Source of the DNA: an uncultured Roseobacter sp.
Lineage (GTDB): Bacteria > Pseudomonadota > Alphaproteobacteria > Rhodobacterales > Rhodobacteraceae
Reading direction: 5' to 3'
Assembly: GCF_947495275.1 (NCBI RefSeq)
Contig: NZ_CANLYL010000004.1
Coordinates: 62,001-126,000 of the forward strand
Length of the DNA: 64,000 nt
Position 1 is the stretch's first letter. Every line of letters begins with the position of its first letter. The notes beneath the pieces were generated by a model, which saw nothing but the letters and a program-made list of their open reading frames with translations, ran no database searches and was not told where the DNA came from. Shown here in pieces: positions 43,829 to 52,444 of the stretch. The translations under genes and the position numbers were made by a program.

Positions 43829-44377
43829 ATGCGATTGGAAGTATCAGATGGGGACTTGGCGCGCCAAGCTGCCGCCGGTGATCGGGCGGCCTTTGCGGCG
43901 CTGCTCAATCGCCACTACGATCTGATATTTCGGGTTGCGTTTCGATTTTCCGGACATCGTCAGGATGCCGAAGATCTGACGCAGGAAATCTGCCTCCAAT
44001 TGGCGCAAAAGATCAGCGGCTGGGAGGGGCAGGCCAAGTTGACGACGTGGCTTTACCGCGTGATCGTCAACGCCTGTCATGACCGACGGCGCCGTGATGC
44101 GACCTACTCCCGGGCGGCGGCCGGTTGGGGCGAAGTCGAACTCTCTGCGCGACAGGCCGCATCCGAGCAGGCGGAAGCGCAGGATTGGCTGGGCGCTGCG
44201 CTGGCCGAAATGCCTCCGACGTTGAGAGATACAGCGGCGCTGACCGTGGGCGAAGACCTGACACATGCGCAGGCAGGCGAGATACTGGGTGTCTCTGAAG
44301 GCACCATTTCCTGGCGTATGGCGGAAGTTAAAAAGCATCTGCGCGAGATGGCACAGAAAGAGATGACCGATGGATGA
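43829..44377 (+). CDS. ECF-family RNA polymerase sigma factor
   Basis: Protein of 182 aa. Region 2 shows RHYDLIFRVAFRFSGHRQDA and EDLTQEICLQLAQK with GWEGQAKLTTWLYRVIVNAC; region 4 has LGAALAEMPPTLRDTAALTV and HAQAGEILGVSEGTISWRMA. The ATG at 43829 is preferred since AAGGGAGAC precedes it; earlier in-frame codons lack a site. Its stop overlaps the start of the VWA gene by 8 nt, so both proteins are made together, the standard layout for a sigma factor and its anti-sigma partner. Confidence 0.93.
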   Translation: MRLEVSDGDLARQAAAGDRAAFAALLNRHYDLIFRVAFRFSGHRQDAEDLTQEICLQLAQKISGWEGQAKLTTWLYRVIVNACHDRRRRDATYSRAAAGWGEVELSARQAASEQAEAQDWLGAALAEMPPTLRDTAALTVGEDLTHAQAGEILGVSEGTISWRMAEVKKHLREMAQKEMTDG

Positions 44378-46295
44378 CGACCTTAAACGCTTCCGGCAAG
44401 CCATGGATGAGACCACACCTGAACCTTCAGCGAAAAGGCGGGCAGAAAACCTCGATGCGGCGCTAAAAAAATTTGATCTTAGCCAAGGATTGGAAGATCC
44501 GGCGCGTCTTACTCAGGACCGTGCACCTCAGGCACGGGGATTTCTGAGAGGACTGAAGAAAATGATAACCGGTTTTAAAAACCCAATCTCACTGGCGGCC
44601 ACATCATCACTGGCTGTGGCATCGGTCGCTGCTTTTGCGGTGTTGCCGAATGTAAACTGGAACCCTGCGCCTCCATTACCCGCTCCGGTTTCGGATTTTC
44701 AGGGTCGGGCCTTGGAGAGTGATGTCGCTGACCTGGCTGTGACGCAGGAGCTGGAGGCCGCTCCAGTGGCAACTCCGCTTCCAAGTCGGGAGGAGGCCGC
44801 CACGGCACGTATCAAAAGGGCACCTGTCGTACAGCAGAGCCAACCCCAGCACACCGAAAGCATAGGCGCGGGGGCTGCCTATCCTGAAGCAGATACCGAA
44901 GCCTATTCAAACGACGTTGCCAACCGCGTTGTCGCAACTTCTGAAAACAGCGTTTCGACCTTTTCGATTGATGTGGACACCGCATCCTACAGCCTCATTC
45001 GATCATCTTTGACAAATGGGCGTGTTCCCCCTGCTGATGCAGTCCGCGTTGAGGAGATGATCAACTATTTCCCCTATGATTATGCACCACCGGTTGGGGA
45101 AAATGTGCCCTTTTCGACATCGGTTGCGGTCTTTGCAACCCCCTGGAACAGCGGCACGCAACTCATGCGGATCGGATTGCAGGGGAAAATGCCGCTGACC
45201 GAGGATCGCCCGCCGCTGAACCTCGTATTCTTGATAGATACATCCGGCTCAATGGAGGCTGCCAATAAACTGCCCTTGCTGATCCAGGCCTTCGGGTTGA
45301 TGTTGCGCTCACTGGACCCGCTTGATGAGGTTGCCATCGTGACCTATGCGGGATCAGCAGGTGAAGTTCTGGCACCAACGCCCGCGGGTGAGCGGGACAA
45401 GATCATGGCGGCGCTGCAGAATCTGTCCGCAGGCGGCAGTACTGCCGGTCAGGCCGGATTGCAGCAGGCCTATGCGGTCGCCGAGAAAATGACACAGGAT
45501 GGAGAGGTAAATCGCGTGATCCTGGCTACGGATGGCGATTTCAACGTGGGCATCTCTGATCCTGAAGCGCTCAAGGAATTTATTGCTGAAAAAAGCAGGA
45601 CGGAGACTTATTTGTCGGTGCTGGGGTTTGGGCGCGGCAATCTTGATGACCGGGTCATGCAGACGCTGGCGCAGAACGGCAACGGCCATGCCGCCTACAT
45701 TGATACTCTTGCGGAAGCGCAGAAAGTTTTGAACGATCAACTGTCGGGCGCGCTGTTTCCCATCGCGAATGATGTCAAGGTTCAGGTCGAATTCAATCCA
45801 GCCATGATCTCTGAATACCGATTGATTGGGTATGAAACCCGGATTCTGGCCCGCGCTGACTTCAACAATGACGCTGTGGATGCAGGTGAGGTCGGGGCAG
45901 GTCATCAGGTGACCGCAGTTTACGAAATCACACCGGTAGGCTCGCCTGCCACGCTCAATGATCCGCTGCGTTACGGCGCTGAAACGCCAGTTGAAAACCC
46001 CAATCGGGATGAGATTGCCTTCGTCAAGTTGCGCTACAAGGTGCCGGGTGAGGCCGAAAGCCGTCTTCTGGAGATGCCTGTAGCGCCGAGCCTTGCCACG
46101 CCGGATCAGGACGGGCGTTTCGCCGCCGCGATTGCCGGATTTGGCCAATTGTTGAGAGGGTCTTCGCATATGGGTGACTGGGGCTATCAGGAGGCGATTG
46201 ATCTCGCCAATGGTGCCAAAGGTAATGACCCCTTTGGGTACCGCGCCGAGGCGATCACGTTGATGCGGTTGGCGAAGACTCTGACTGAGAATTGA
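44370..46295 (+). CDS. Membrane VWA-domain protein, probable anti-sigma partner
   Basis: Protein of 641 aa. Cytoplasmic N-terminal 70 residues rich in charge; one membrane segment about 71-92 (ISLAATSSLAVASVAAFAVL); a Pro/Ala linker; a vWF_A/YfbK-type N-domain (FSIDVDTASYSLIRSSLTNG, VEEMINYFPYDY); the VWA domain near 285-460 with intact MIDAS DTSGSMEAAN and TDGDFNVG; and a C-terminal DUF3520-like domain (EIAFVKLRYKVPGE). The start codon overlaps the sigma gene. The short cytosolic region could bind the sigma factor while the exposed VWA domain senses a ligand. Related to YfbK of E. coli, whose role is unknown. Confidence 0.85.
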   Translation: MDDDLKRFRQAMDETTPEPSAKRRAENLDAALKKFDLSQGLEDPARLTQDRAPQARGFLRGLKKMITGFKNPISLAATSSLAVASVAAFAVLPNVNWNPAPPLPAPVSDFQGRALESDVADLAVTQELEAAPVATPLPSREEAATARIKRAPVVQQSQPQHTESIGAGAAYPEADTEAYSNDVANRVVATSENSVSTFSIDVDTASYSLIRSSLTNGRVPPADAVRVEEMINYFPYDYAPPVGENVPFSTSVAVFATPWNSGTQLMRIGLQGKMPLTEDRPPLNLVFLIDTSGSMEAANKLPLLIQAFGLMLRSLDPLDEVAIVTYAGSAGEVLAPTPAGERDKIMAALQNLSAGGSTAGQAGLQQAYAVAEKMTQDGEVNRVILATDGDFNVGISDPEALKEFIAEKSRTETYLSVLGFGRGNLDDRVMQTLAQNGNGHAAYIDTLAEAQKVLNDQLSGALFPIANDVKVQVEFNPAMISEYRLIGYETRILARADFNNDAVDAGEVGAGHQVTAVYEITPVGSPATLNDPLRYGAETPVENPNRDEIAFVKLRYKVPGEAESRLLEMPVAPSLATPDQDGRFAAAIAGFGQLLRGSSHMGDWGYQEAIDLANGAKGNDPFGYRAEAITLMRLAKTLTEN

Positions 46296-46620
46296 AAATC
46301 CAGATGGCGCTTGCCGGGCATTAACTGAAAGCGCCATCACTTTCCAACATCGGGTGCGGGGCCGGATCAGCCTGAAACTTGAAAAGGCCAGGTTCTTGGT
46401 TGAGCCCGGCCCACGCGCGTTTCTCAGTGAGGCCAGCCGCACCGGATGAGCGCTGCCTTAGACCCAATGAAATTGATTTTTGCTGGCTAAGCTGATCAGA
46501 ACCATGAACCCAAATTCGCAATTGGGGTATCACTGCCTTGAGCCGCTCGCGCCACAATCCATCAGAATTCCTCGGTCTGATGAAGCAGTTTTCCGATTGG
46601 GTTGGGCTTTAGCAGGCCGG
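46296..46620. other. Intergenic region after the VWA gene
   Basis: About 325 nt between the converging VWA gene and histidine kinase gene. Apart from the hairpin at its left end I see no gene: open frames in either direction overlap the kinase gene or lack ribosome sites and recognisable content. Confidence 0.5.
46303..46338. terminator. Hairpin after VWA gene
   Basis: Perfect 10-bp stem GATGGCGCTT / AAGCGCCATC with a 16-nt loop, 7 nt after the VWA stop codon. No U tract, so a factor-dependent terminator or mRNA end protector is likely. Confidence 0.5.
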
Positions 46621-48075
46621 CTACCGCCGAATGGCCTGCGGCAAGGTTACGTTGAACATTGCGCCCGGTTGCGTCTTCGCAATCAGCTCAATTGTGCCGC
46701 CGTGCGCAGAAACCACACGGTGGCAAAAGGCCAGTCCGACGCCGGTTCCTTTGCCTACATCTTTCGTGGTGAAAAGCGGATCAAAGATGCGGGTGACGTT
46801 TTGTTCCTTTACACCCGGTCCGTTGTCGTCGGTGATCAGGGTTATGTTGCCGGTTGCGGTATCCGCACGCGCGGTCACGACAATCTTGTCCCCGATACCG
46901 CTGTCGCGAATGGCATGGAGCGCGTTTGCCAGCAAATTGATCATCACCTGCGAAATCTGCAATTCGTCCACCATGAGATCGGGCAGATCATCCGGCAGAT
47001 CGACGCGGATATCGACGGGGCTTTCGAGCGTCAAGGTTCCGACGGCATCCAGCGCAGTCTGGATGATCACCTCAACCGCGGTTGGTTTGGGATGTAGCGG
47101 CTCTTGTCGCGCCATGGCCAGAAACGAACGCACAATCTTTACACAGCGATCTGCGGCGCCCCCCATCTTGTCGATACGCTTGGTATGCGGCGTTCCGTCA
47201 AGGTCCTCTTTCAACATCTCGGTATTGCCCACGATGATCGACAGGGGGTTGTTCAATTCATGCGCCACCCCCGCAAGCAACTCACCCAAAGCTGACATTT
47301 TCTCAGCCTGGAAGACTTGCGTGCGCTTTTGTGCCAGCTCCGCCTGAACCGCCAGTATACTTGTAAGGTCCTCCATGTTGGACACGATCACATCTTCGCC
47401 GCGATATTCGATCAGACGCGCGGAAATACTGGCGGGAAATTCCGACCCATCGCTGCGAATGCCGGTCACCCGCATGTCGTCCACACGCGCATCAGGCAGC
47501 AGTTCCGTGATGAAATCGGCACGTTCCGCGCGCTTTGCAAAATGTGAGAAACTGCTCTTGGCCGCCCCCAAAAGCGCTGTTGCCGCTGGGGATCGATAGA
47601 TGATCTGACCATCACCGATCCGCGACATTGTCAGACAGGCAGGGCAGGCCTCCAACACTTTGCTGAGCAGGATCTCGACCTCGCTCTCGGTATCATCATG
47701 CCCCTTGTCTTCAACCCTCTCAGTCTGAACAAGAATGAACCCGTCGTTTGAACTCGCCTGCAACCGGATGACGAACGACAGGCCGGGCCCGGCAGGCGCG
47801 ACAACCTGGTGACCATCATCGAGAGTTCCCAGCAGGTCGGCTTCGATAATGGCCAGGCGTTTGCAGACGTCTTTGGGAAAACAGCCCCTGTTCTCGGCCT
47901 CTCGCAAAAGTATGTCCCATGGCGTGCCGTCCTGCAGCAGATCACCCAGCTTTGGGTTCATCGCCCGGAAAGCCGCATTGGCGGTCAGCAAATATGCCTC
48001 TGCATCGAAAAGAGCGACACCATCATGCAGCCCTGCAAGGGTCTCGGCAAAAAGAGGTGTCAATTGCGTCGTCAT
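46621..48075 (-). CDS. PAS-containing sensor histidine kinase
   Basis: Protein of 484 aa, no membrane segments. Two PAS-like regions cover about residues 1-250 (GVALFDAEAYLLTANAAFRA; MSRIGDGQIIYRSPAATALLG). The HisKA helix carries the phospho-acceptor His in AGVAHELNNPLSIIVGN near residue 276, and the ATPase domain shows N box QVMINLLANALHAI, G1 DNGPGVKEQN and G2 GKGTGVGLAFCH. Third in the leftward trHb-cyclase-kinase group, 10 nt after the cyclase gene. The kinase core resembles that of the hybrid kinase at 52445. Confidence 0.94.
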   Translation of the reverse strand: MTTQLTPLFAETLAGLHDGVALFDAEAYLLTANAAFRAMNPKLGDLLQDGTPWDILLREAENRGCFPKDVCKRLAIIEADLLGTLDDGHQVVAPAGPGLSFVIRLQASSNDGFILVQTERVEDKGHDDTESEVEILLSKVLEACPACLTMSRIGDGQIIYRSPAATALLGAAKSSFSHFAKRAERADFITELLPDARVDDMRVTGIRSDGSEFPASISARLIEYRGEDVIVSNMEDLTSILAVQAELAQKRTQVFQAEKMSALGELLAGVAHELNNPLSIIVGNTEMLKEDLDGTPHTKRIDKMGGAADRCVKIVRSFLAMARQEPLHPKPTAVEVIIQTALDAVGTLTLESPVDIRVDLPDDLPDLMVDELQISQVMINLLANALHAIRDSGIGDKIVVTARADTATGNITLITDDNGPGVKEQNVTRIFDPLFTTKDVGKGTGVGLAFCHRVVSAHGGTIELIAKTQPGAMFNVTLPQAIRR

Positions 48076-48085
48076 CTGACGGTGA

Positions 48086-49123
48086 TCAGCCCGTGGCCGG
48101 GGCGGCAGCGCTTTGCTCGCTTACGCAGACGGTCGCCACCCCGTTGATGTCTGGGCAGTTCGTTGTCTCGAACGTCTCGTCAAGAAGCGAGGAGATTGAG
48201 GCTTCACCAAGGATGGAGGCAGGTTGGGCGGCTTGCCGCAACGCCAGAGCACGTGACACGGCCGGGCCGAACACGTCATAGATATAGCGTTGCACCCCGA
48301 CTACCGAGCCGATCACATTGCCAGTGGCAATGCCGATCCGTGGTTGCCATTTGATTGGATGGCTTTCATTGCGTTGCTTAAGATAGCGCAGAAAACGCAC
48401 CGCCGCATTGGCCACCGCTGTGACATGTTCCGGTTCTGGGTCCGGTACACCCGAAACCGATATATAGCTGTCGCCATGGGTGCGGATGCGCTGGCAGCCG
48501 AATTGCTCGCCAATCCGGTCAAGGGCGCTGTAGATGTCATTCAATTCGCTGACAATGACACCCGGTTCGTGTTTGGCAATCAAGGGATCGAAACCGACGA
48601 AATCAAGAGCCAGAACCGAAACCGGTTCGAACACGCGCGGTGCCACGATGCCAAAGGATTTGTATTCTTCGTAGGCAGAGCGCGGCATCATATCGAGCAG
48701 CAGCTTCTCAACCTGATCTTTCTCCCGTTTGATCTCGCGGGTATTGCGTTCGACCATGACCGAATAACTGTCGATCATGGATTCAAGCTCTTTGATGCGC
48801 GTGATATTCTGGCAGACCAGCACGGCAATCGGCCCGCCAGTATCAACCGTGCGATTGAATTCCATTGCGACCGTCATGGTCCGTCTGCGCAGCTTGAAGG
48901 ACGCTTCAGTGGTGTGCTGACCGGTCGATTTCAGACCTTCGTGCAGTGCTGTGATGTCGAGCGCTGGAAACAGGTCAACCAGTTGAGACGCGTTATCTTG
49001 TGGCCCAAACCACTCTGCAAACGTGTCATTACGAAACCCAAGTGTCATTTTTTCCAGATCGACGAGGGCGACGCCAACGCCAATGGCGCGCAGGAGCTGT
49101 TCGTTGATGGCTTCAATCGACAT
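48086..49123 (-). CDS. PAS plus class III nucleotidyl cyclase-like protein, altered catalytic residues
   Basis: Protein of 345 aa. N-terminal PAS-like domain (GVGVALVDLEKMTLGFRND), a signalling coiled coil (KELESMIDSYSVMVERN, REKDQVEKLLLDMMP), and a cyclase domain from about 165. Metal aspartates are present in LALDFVGF and RTHGDSYISVSG. The region equivalent to YDVWGDxVNxASR reads YDVFGPAVSRALA, so the usual Asn and Arg that stabilise the transition state are Ser and Ala, and the base-contact Lys is Arg. Reduced or absent cyclase activity is possible. The ATG at 49123 overlaps the stop of the truncated hemoglobin gene by 11 nt. Confidence 0.87.
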   Translation of the reverse strand: MSIEAINEQLLRAIGVGVALVDLEKMTLGFRNDTFAEWFGPQDNASQLVDLFPALDITALHEGLKSTGQHTTEASFKLRRRTMTVAMEFNRTVDTGGPIAVLVCQNITRIKELESMIDSYSVMVERNTREIKREKDQVEKLLLDMMPRSAYEEYKSFGIVAPRVFEPVSVLALDFVGFDPLIAKHEPGVIVSELNDIYSALDRIGEQFGCQRIRTHGDSYISVSGVPDPEPEHVTAVANAAVRFLRYLKQRNESHPIKWQPRIGIATGNVIGSVVGVQRYIYDVFGPAVSRALALRQAAQPASILGEASISSLLDETFETTNCPDINGVATVCVSEQSAAAPATG

Positions 49124-49484
49124 TTTCAACCCTTACCAGCAAGGGGCGGCGCTGCTCGAAAGCCTGCAAGACGCGGCCAATATCATCGGGCTCGATATTA
49201 AAATCGGCGAGTGTTTCGCTGACCAAGGCTTTCAACTGGTCAAAATGCGCGTCACTGATGACCATATGTCGATGGGCGCGCTGTATGTGATCGTCGGAAA
49301 ATGATGCAGGGCCCCCAAGCAGGGATGAAATGAACTTGGTTTGGTGATCCATCAGTCTGGGCATGTCGACATCGTCGAAAAACGGGCCCACGGTGTCGTC
49401 GTCCAGCAACCGGTCATAGAGCGACATGACAATGCGGCTGATGGCTGAAAAACCACCGTATTTGTCGAAAAGGGATTGTTCCAC
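49113..49484 (-). CDS. Truncated hemoglobin, group I
   Basis: About 123 aa from the GTG at 49484, which has AAGGTG 6 nt ahead; a GTG at 49493 is also in frame. Matches group I trHb: FDKYGGFSAISRIVMSLYDR with B10 tyrosine, DDTVGPFFDDVDMPRLMDHQ with the E-helix glutamine, SSLLGGPASF and HIQRAHRHMVISDAHFDQL with the proximal histidine. Binds heme and O2/NO. It is translationally coupled to the PAS-cyclase gene, suggesting a gas-sensing or NO-detoxifying component of that signalling unit. Confidence 0.92.
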   Translation of the reverse strand: MEQSLFDKYGGFSAISRIVMSLYDRLLDDDTVGPFFDDVDMPRLMDHQTKFISSLLGGPASFSDDHIQRAHRHMVISDAHFDQLKALVSETLADFNIEPDDIGRVLQAFEQRRPLLVRVENVD

Positions 49485-49517
49485 AATGGTCACCTTGGTG
49501 TTTCTGCGCGGCCAATA

Positions 49518-50363
49518 TCAGGCCGCGCGCTTATATTTCTGACATTCACAACTGGTTTTGGCAAGAAATGCACTAACCAGAGGGTTCACTGTTTCAGGGT
49601 GCGTGATTGGCACCATATGGCCCGCACCGGCTACAATCTCGTGCTGCGTCTGCGCGATGAGATCAGACAAAGCCGTGGTTACTTCATGAATTTCCGGTGG
49701 CGATTGATCCCCCGAGATGCACAAGATCGGGCAGGTCACACGGGCCGCTTCGGCGGCCAAAAACCGGTCAGATACCAGAGCCACGAAGTCGTTGTGAATC
49801 TTGGGCGCGCATTTGGTCATTGTCGCGCGACGATCCGGATCGGTCCTTTCCCAGAACCCCGGCCCGTTCCAGAAGTCCATGAAAACCTGCATGGCCCGCG
49901 CAGGATCACCCCCCTGGAGCGCATTGCGTGACACGCGGACCGCTTGATTGAAACCTTCGGTCTTCGGCGTTGAAATGCCCGACATGTTCCAGACCAGATT
50001 GAACGCAGCGGGTTCAATCAGGGTGAGGCTGAGCACCATTTCGGGAACGAGGCTTGCGATCTTCAACGCAACGGCACCTCCGAAAGAATGCCCAACCAGA
50101 TGAACGGGCGTGTGGCACCGACCCAGACCGTCGATGACATCGTGCGCGATCTGTTCCAACGTCCGGGGTGAGTGGACTGGCAGGGTGTCGGCACCGTAAC
50201 CGGGCAGAACGGGCGTCATGACCTCGAAATCTGCCTCCAGCTCTGCGACGAGGTGACGCCACTGTGATGGCGCACTTGCAGAGCCATGCAGCGCAATAAC
50301 TGTCGCTCTTGCACCGGTGACAGGTGTCGGAACGGAAGCGGTTGGGGCAAACATGAGCGTCAT
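49518..50363 (-). CDS. Alpha/beta-fold hydrolase
   Basis: Protein of 281 aa with triad: nucleophile VGHSFGGAVAL, acid in CISGDQSPPE, histidine GAGHMVPITHP; oxyanion segment ALHGSASAPSQW. No signal peptide. The C-terminus is Cys-containing (TSCECQKYKRAA). Lies 34 nt upstream of the truncated hemoglobin gene on the same strand and could share its transcript. Substrate unknown. The start is the ATG at 50363 with AAGGAT ahead; an ATG 9 nt later is possible. Confidence 0.88.
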   Translation of the reverse strand: MTLMFAPTASVPTPVTGARATVIALHGSASAPSQWRHLVAELEADFEVMTPVLPGYGADTLPVHSPRTLEQIAHDVIDGLGRCHTPVHLVGHSFGGAVALKIASLVPEMVLSLTLIEPAAFNLVWNMSGISTPKTEGFNQAVRVSRNALQGGDPARAMQVFMDFWNGPGFWERTDPDRRATMTKCAPKIHNDFVALVSDRFLAAEAARVTCPILCISGDQSPPEIHEVTTALSDLIAQTQHEIVAGAGHMVPITHPETVNPLVSAFLAKTSCECQKYKRAA

Positions 50364-50782
50364 CTCTTCATCCTTCTCGTCTCTTCGAATGATCCGGTTC
50401 TAATTGCCTCGTTTTTCAGCCGGATGTCTGTTGCGCGCTCTTCATGTTTCAAGTGTTTCAACTTCGTTTTGAAAAAACCTGGCTGCTGTATCTAATTGTT
50501 CGGAAATGAGAAATCCCGCCGAAAAGGGCGGGATCGAAAATTGCGGTGCTATGGGCAATCGAACCAGATTTATTCGACAGAATTCGAAACCGAAAATTAC
50601 GCATCACCTCGTAGTCGTCGGATCATCCGGGTGGATTTTAAACGGCTTTGGTACAAGCGCGAAGCCGATCGGCAGGGTTACTCCTGCAAACCTCTGGTGG
50701 TGCCTGAGGCAAGGCACTTGATTCCTAACGCTCCCGCAACTTTCGTTGTGATCAAGGCAGAATGCCCTGATCTGAAACTCAC
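50364..50782. other. Intergenic region downstream of cysK
   Basis: About 420 nt. Holds the cysK terminator hairpin at 50513-50534 and, nearer 50364, the promoter of the hydrolase operon. The part 50535-50782 shows several short open frames on both strands but none with a ribosome site or a recognisable product. Confidence 0.5.
50513..50534 (-). terminator. Intrinsic-like terminator downstream of cysK
   Basis: On the minus strand an 8-bp stem ATCCCGCC / GGCGGGAT with a 6-nt loop is followed by TTTCTCATTT. It is about 250 nt past the cysK stop, the only terminator-like structure there. Confidence 0.6.
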
Positions 50783-51844
50783 TTACACGGTGGCACCGGC
50801 ATCAAGCCGGGAACTCGCAGTAGACAACGCCAGGGTTTTTTCATCCTCTGTCATTTCCGTCGGCACGTCCTCAAAGAGCGCTGTGGAAAGATAGCGTTCG
50901 CCGGTATCGGGCAGCATTGCCAGAATCTTTGCGTCATGAGGGGCCGTTTTGGCTATTTCGATCGCCGCGGCAAGCGTCGCACCGCCGCTGATACCGCAAA
51001 ATATTCCTTCTTCACGTGCCAGAGCCTTGGCCATGGCAATGGCCTCGTTGCCTTCGACGGGTTGAATGTGGTCGATATCCCCCGCCTCAAGGGCATCATT
51101 GGCAAGCTTGGAAATGAAATCAGGGGTCCAACCCTGCATCATGTGCGGATGAAACCCCGGGTGACTGGCAGCAGGTGTTCCGTCGGCGTTGAAAGGTTGA
51201 ACCTCACCGCTCGCCAGCAGAGCCGCATTGTCAGGCTCAGCCACCACGATCTTTGTCTCCGGGCTGAGCCGTTTCAAGCCTCGTGCAACACCGTTGATGG
51301 TCCCGCCGGTGCCAAAGCCCGAGACCCAGTAGTCCAGCCCGATGTCACGAAAGTCGCGGGCAATTTCTTCGGCGGTTGTGGCCTCATGGTAGTCGGCATT
51401 GGCCGGGTTCTCGAATTGTCGGGACTGGAACCAACCGTGAGCCTCTGCCAGCTCTCGCGCCTTTTTCACCATGCCTGTTCCTTTTTCCGATGCTGGTGTC
51501 AGCACGACCCGAGCACCCAGAAACCGCATCAACTTGCGCCGTTCGACGCTGAAGCTTTCCGCCATGGTTACCACAAGCGGATAGCCCTTTTGAGCGCATA
51601 CCATGGCCAGTCCGATGCCTGTGTTGCCGCTGGTGGCTTCCACAACGGTTTGACCCGGTTGCAACGTGCCGTCGCGTTCTGCGGCCTCGATCACGCCAAT
51701 CGCCAGCCTGTCCTTGACCGAGCCCATCGGGTTGAAGGCTTCAAGTTTTACGAAGAGTTCCACGTTTGCAGGGCCAAGTTTGTTGATGCGCACCACCGGT
51801 GTGTTGCCGATGGTATCCAGTATCGAGGAATGTATGCGTGTCAT
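50783..51844 (-). CDS. cysK: Cysteine synthase A (O-acetylserine sulfhydrylase)
   Basis: Protein of 353 aa, PLP-dependent; makes cysteine from O-acetylserine and sulfide. Signatures: TIGNTPVVRINKL, PLP lysine in NPMGSVKDRLAIG, ATSGNTGIGLAMVCA and GFGTGGTINGVARGLK. The C-terminal tail (about 30 residues with PTEMTEDEKTLALSTASS) is longer than in most CysK proteins. Start at the ATG at 51844, since the family N-terminus begins there; the frame extends upstream to 51937 without similarity. Confidence 0.96.
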   Translation of the reverse strand: MTRIHSSILDTIGNTPVVRINKLGPANVELFVKLEAFNPMGSVKDRLAIGVIEAAERDGTLQPGQTVVEATSGNTGIGLAMVCAQKGYPLVVTMAESFSVERRKLMRFLGARVVLTPASEKGTGMVKKARELAEAHGWFQSRQFENPANADYHEATTAEEIARDFRDIGLDYWVSGFGTGGTINGVARGLKRLSPETKIVVAEPDNAALLASGEVQPFNADGTPAASHPGFHPHMMQGWTPDFISKLANDALEAGDIDHIQPVEGNEAIAMAKALAREEGIFCGISGGATLAAAIEIAKTAPHDAKILAMLPDTGERYLSTALFEDVPTEMTEDEKTLALSTASSRLDAGATV

Positions 51845-51929
51845 GATCGTTCTTTCTTGGGTTGATTTGTGATTGCGACTGCCAAGCCTGGCAAAACCAT
51901 ACACGGATGCCGCCAAAGAGTGGCCTTGT

Positions 51930-52169
51930 TCAGACAAAGGGTCGTTGGGTGATGGCCCTGAGTGCGTCAGGTCCTGCGATGGTCACAACGTCATCTGGAT
52001 TGAGCCCGATGTCTCTGAGCATCTGTGTGTCCAGACGCGTCACATCGTCGGGATCTGCTTGATCCATCATGAATTCGCAGACTTTCTTGAATGGCCTCAT
52101 TGCAGAAATAAAGATCGCGTGGCGCCTGCCAAAAGAAGCGCGCTTTGGGAAAAGGGTTGTAACAAACAT
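51930..52169 (-). CDS. DUF1127 small protein
   Basis: Protein of 79 aa. C-terminal half carries the DUF1127-like motif RLDTQMLRDIGLNPDD. GGAG stands 9 nt before the ATG at 52169; upstream in-frame sequence lacks a site. Such short proteins have roles in phosphate and metal responses or RNA turnover in alphaproteobacteria. The stop lies 86 nt before cysK, so a shared transcript is possible. Confidence 0.75.
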   Translation of the reverse strand: MFVTTLFPKRASFGRRHAIFISAMRPFKKVCEFMMDQADPDDVTRLDTQMLRDIGLNPDDVVTIAGPDALRAITQRPFV

Positions 52170-52444
52170 AGTATTTACTCCGGTAGACGATAATGCGTCG
52201 GTGTCGTGTCTTAATGTCGATGGGAGCGTTTTGCCGCCGCGATGTTGCAATCAGATTTCTATGCTTGGCTCTTTGTGTTTCATTTGCTCCAAGATGTCGG
52301 GATTTAAGATTTTGCAAAAAATGATGTCTTACAACGGATTAAGAGAACTTATTCACCTTGTGAGGCTCGAGGCGCAGAAACAATTGAAACATTTGAAGGC
52401 TGACAGGAAAACCAACTGAAACAAACCGACGTTAGGTTCACAGC

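Noticed and set aside
46480..47097. Plus-strand frame reaching into the kinase gene after the VWA gene
   Set aside because: Most of it lies antisense to the kinase, and the free part has no ribosome site or recognisable domain.
50535..50600. Possible tRNA-like T-arm (GGTTCGATT on the minus strand) near the cysK terminator
   Set aside because: Stem flanks do not pair and no acceptor or anticodon arm could be built, so no tRNA or tmRNA is called.
50604..50717. Small minus-strand open frame of 37 codons downstream of cysK
   Set aside because: GTG start without ribosome site and no similarity I can recognise.
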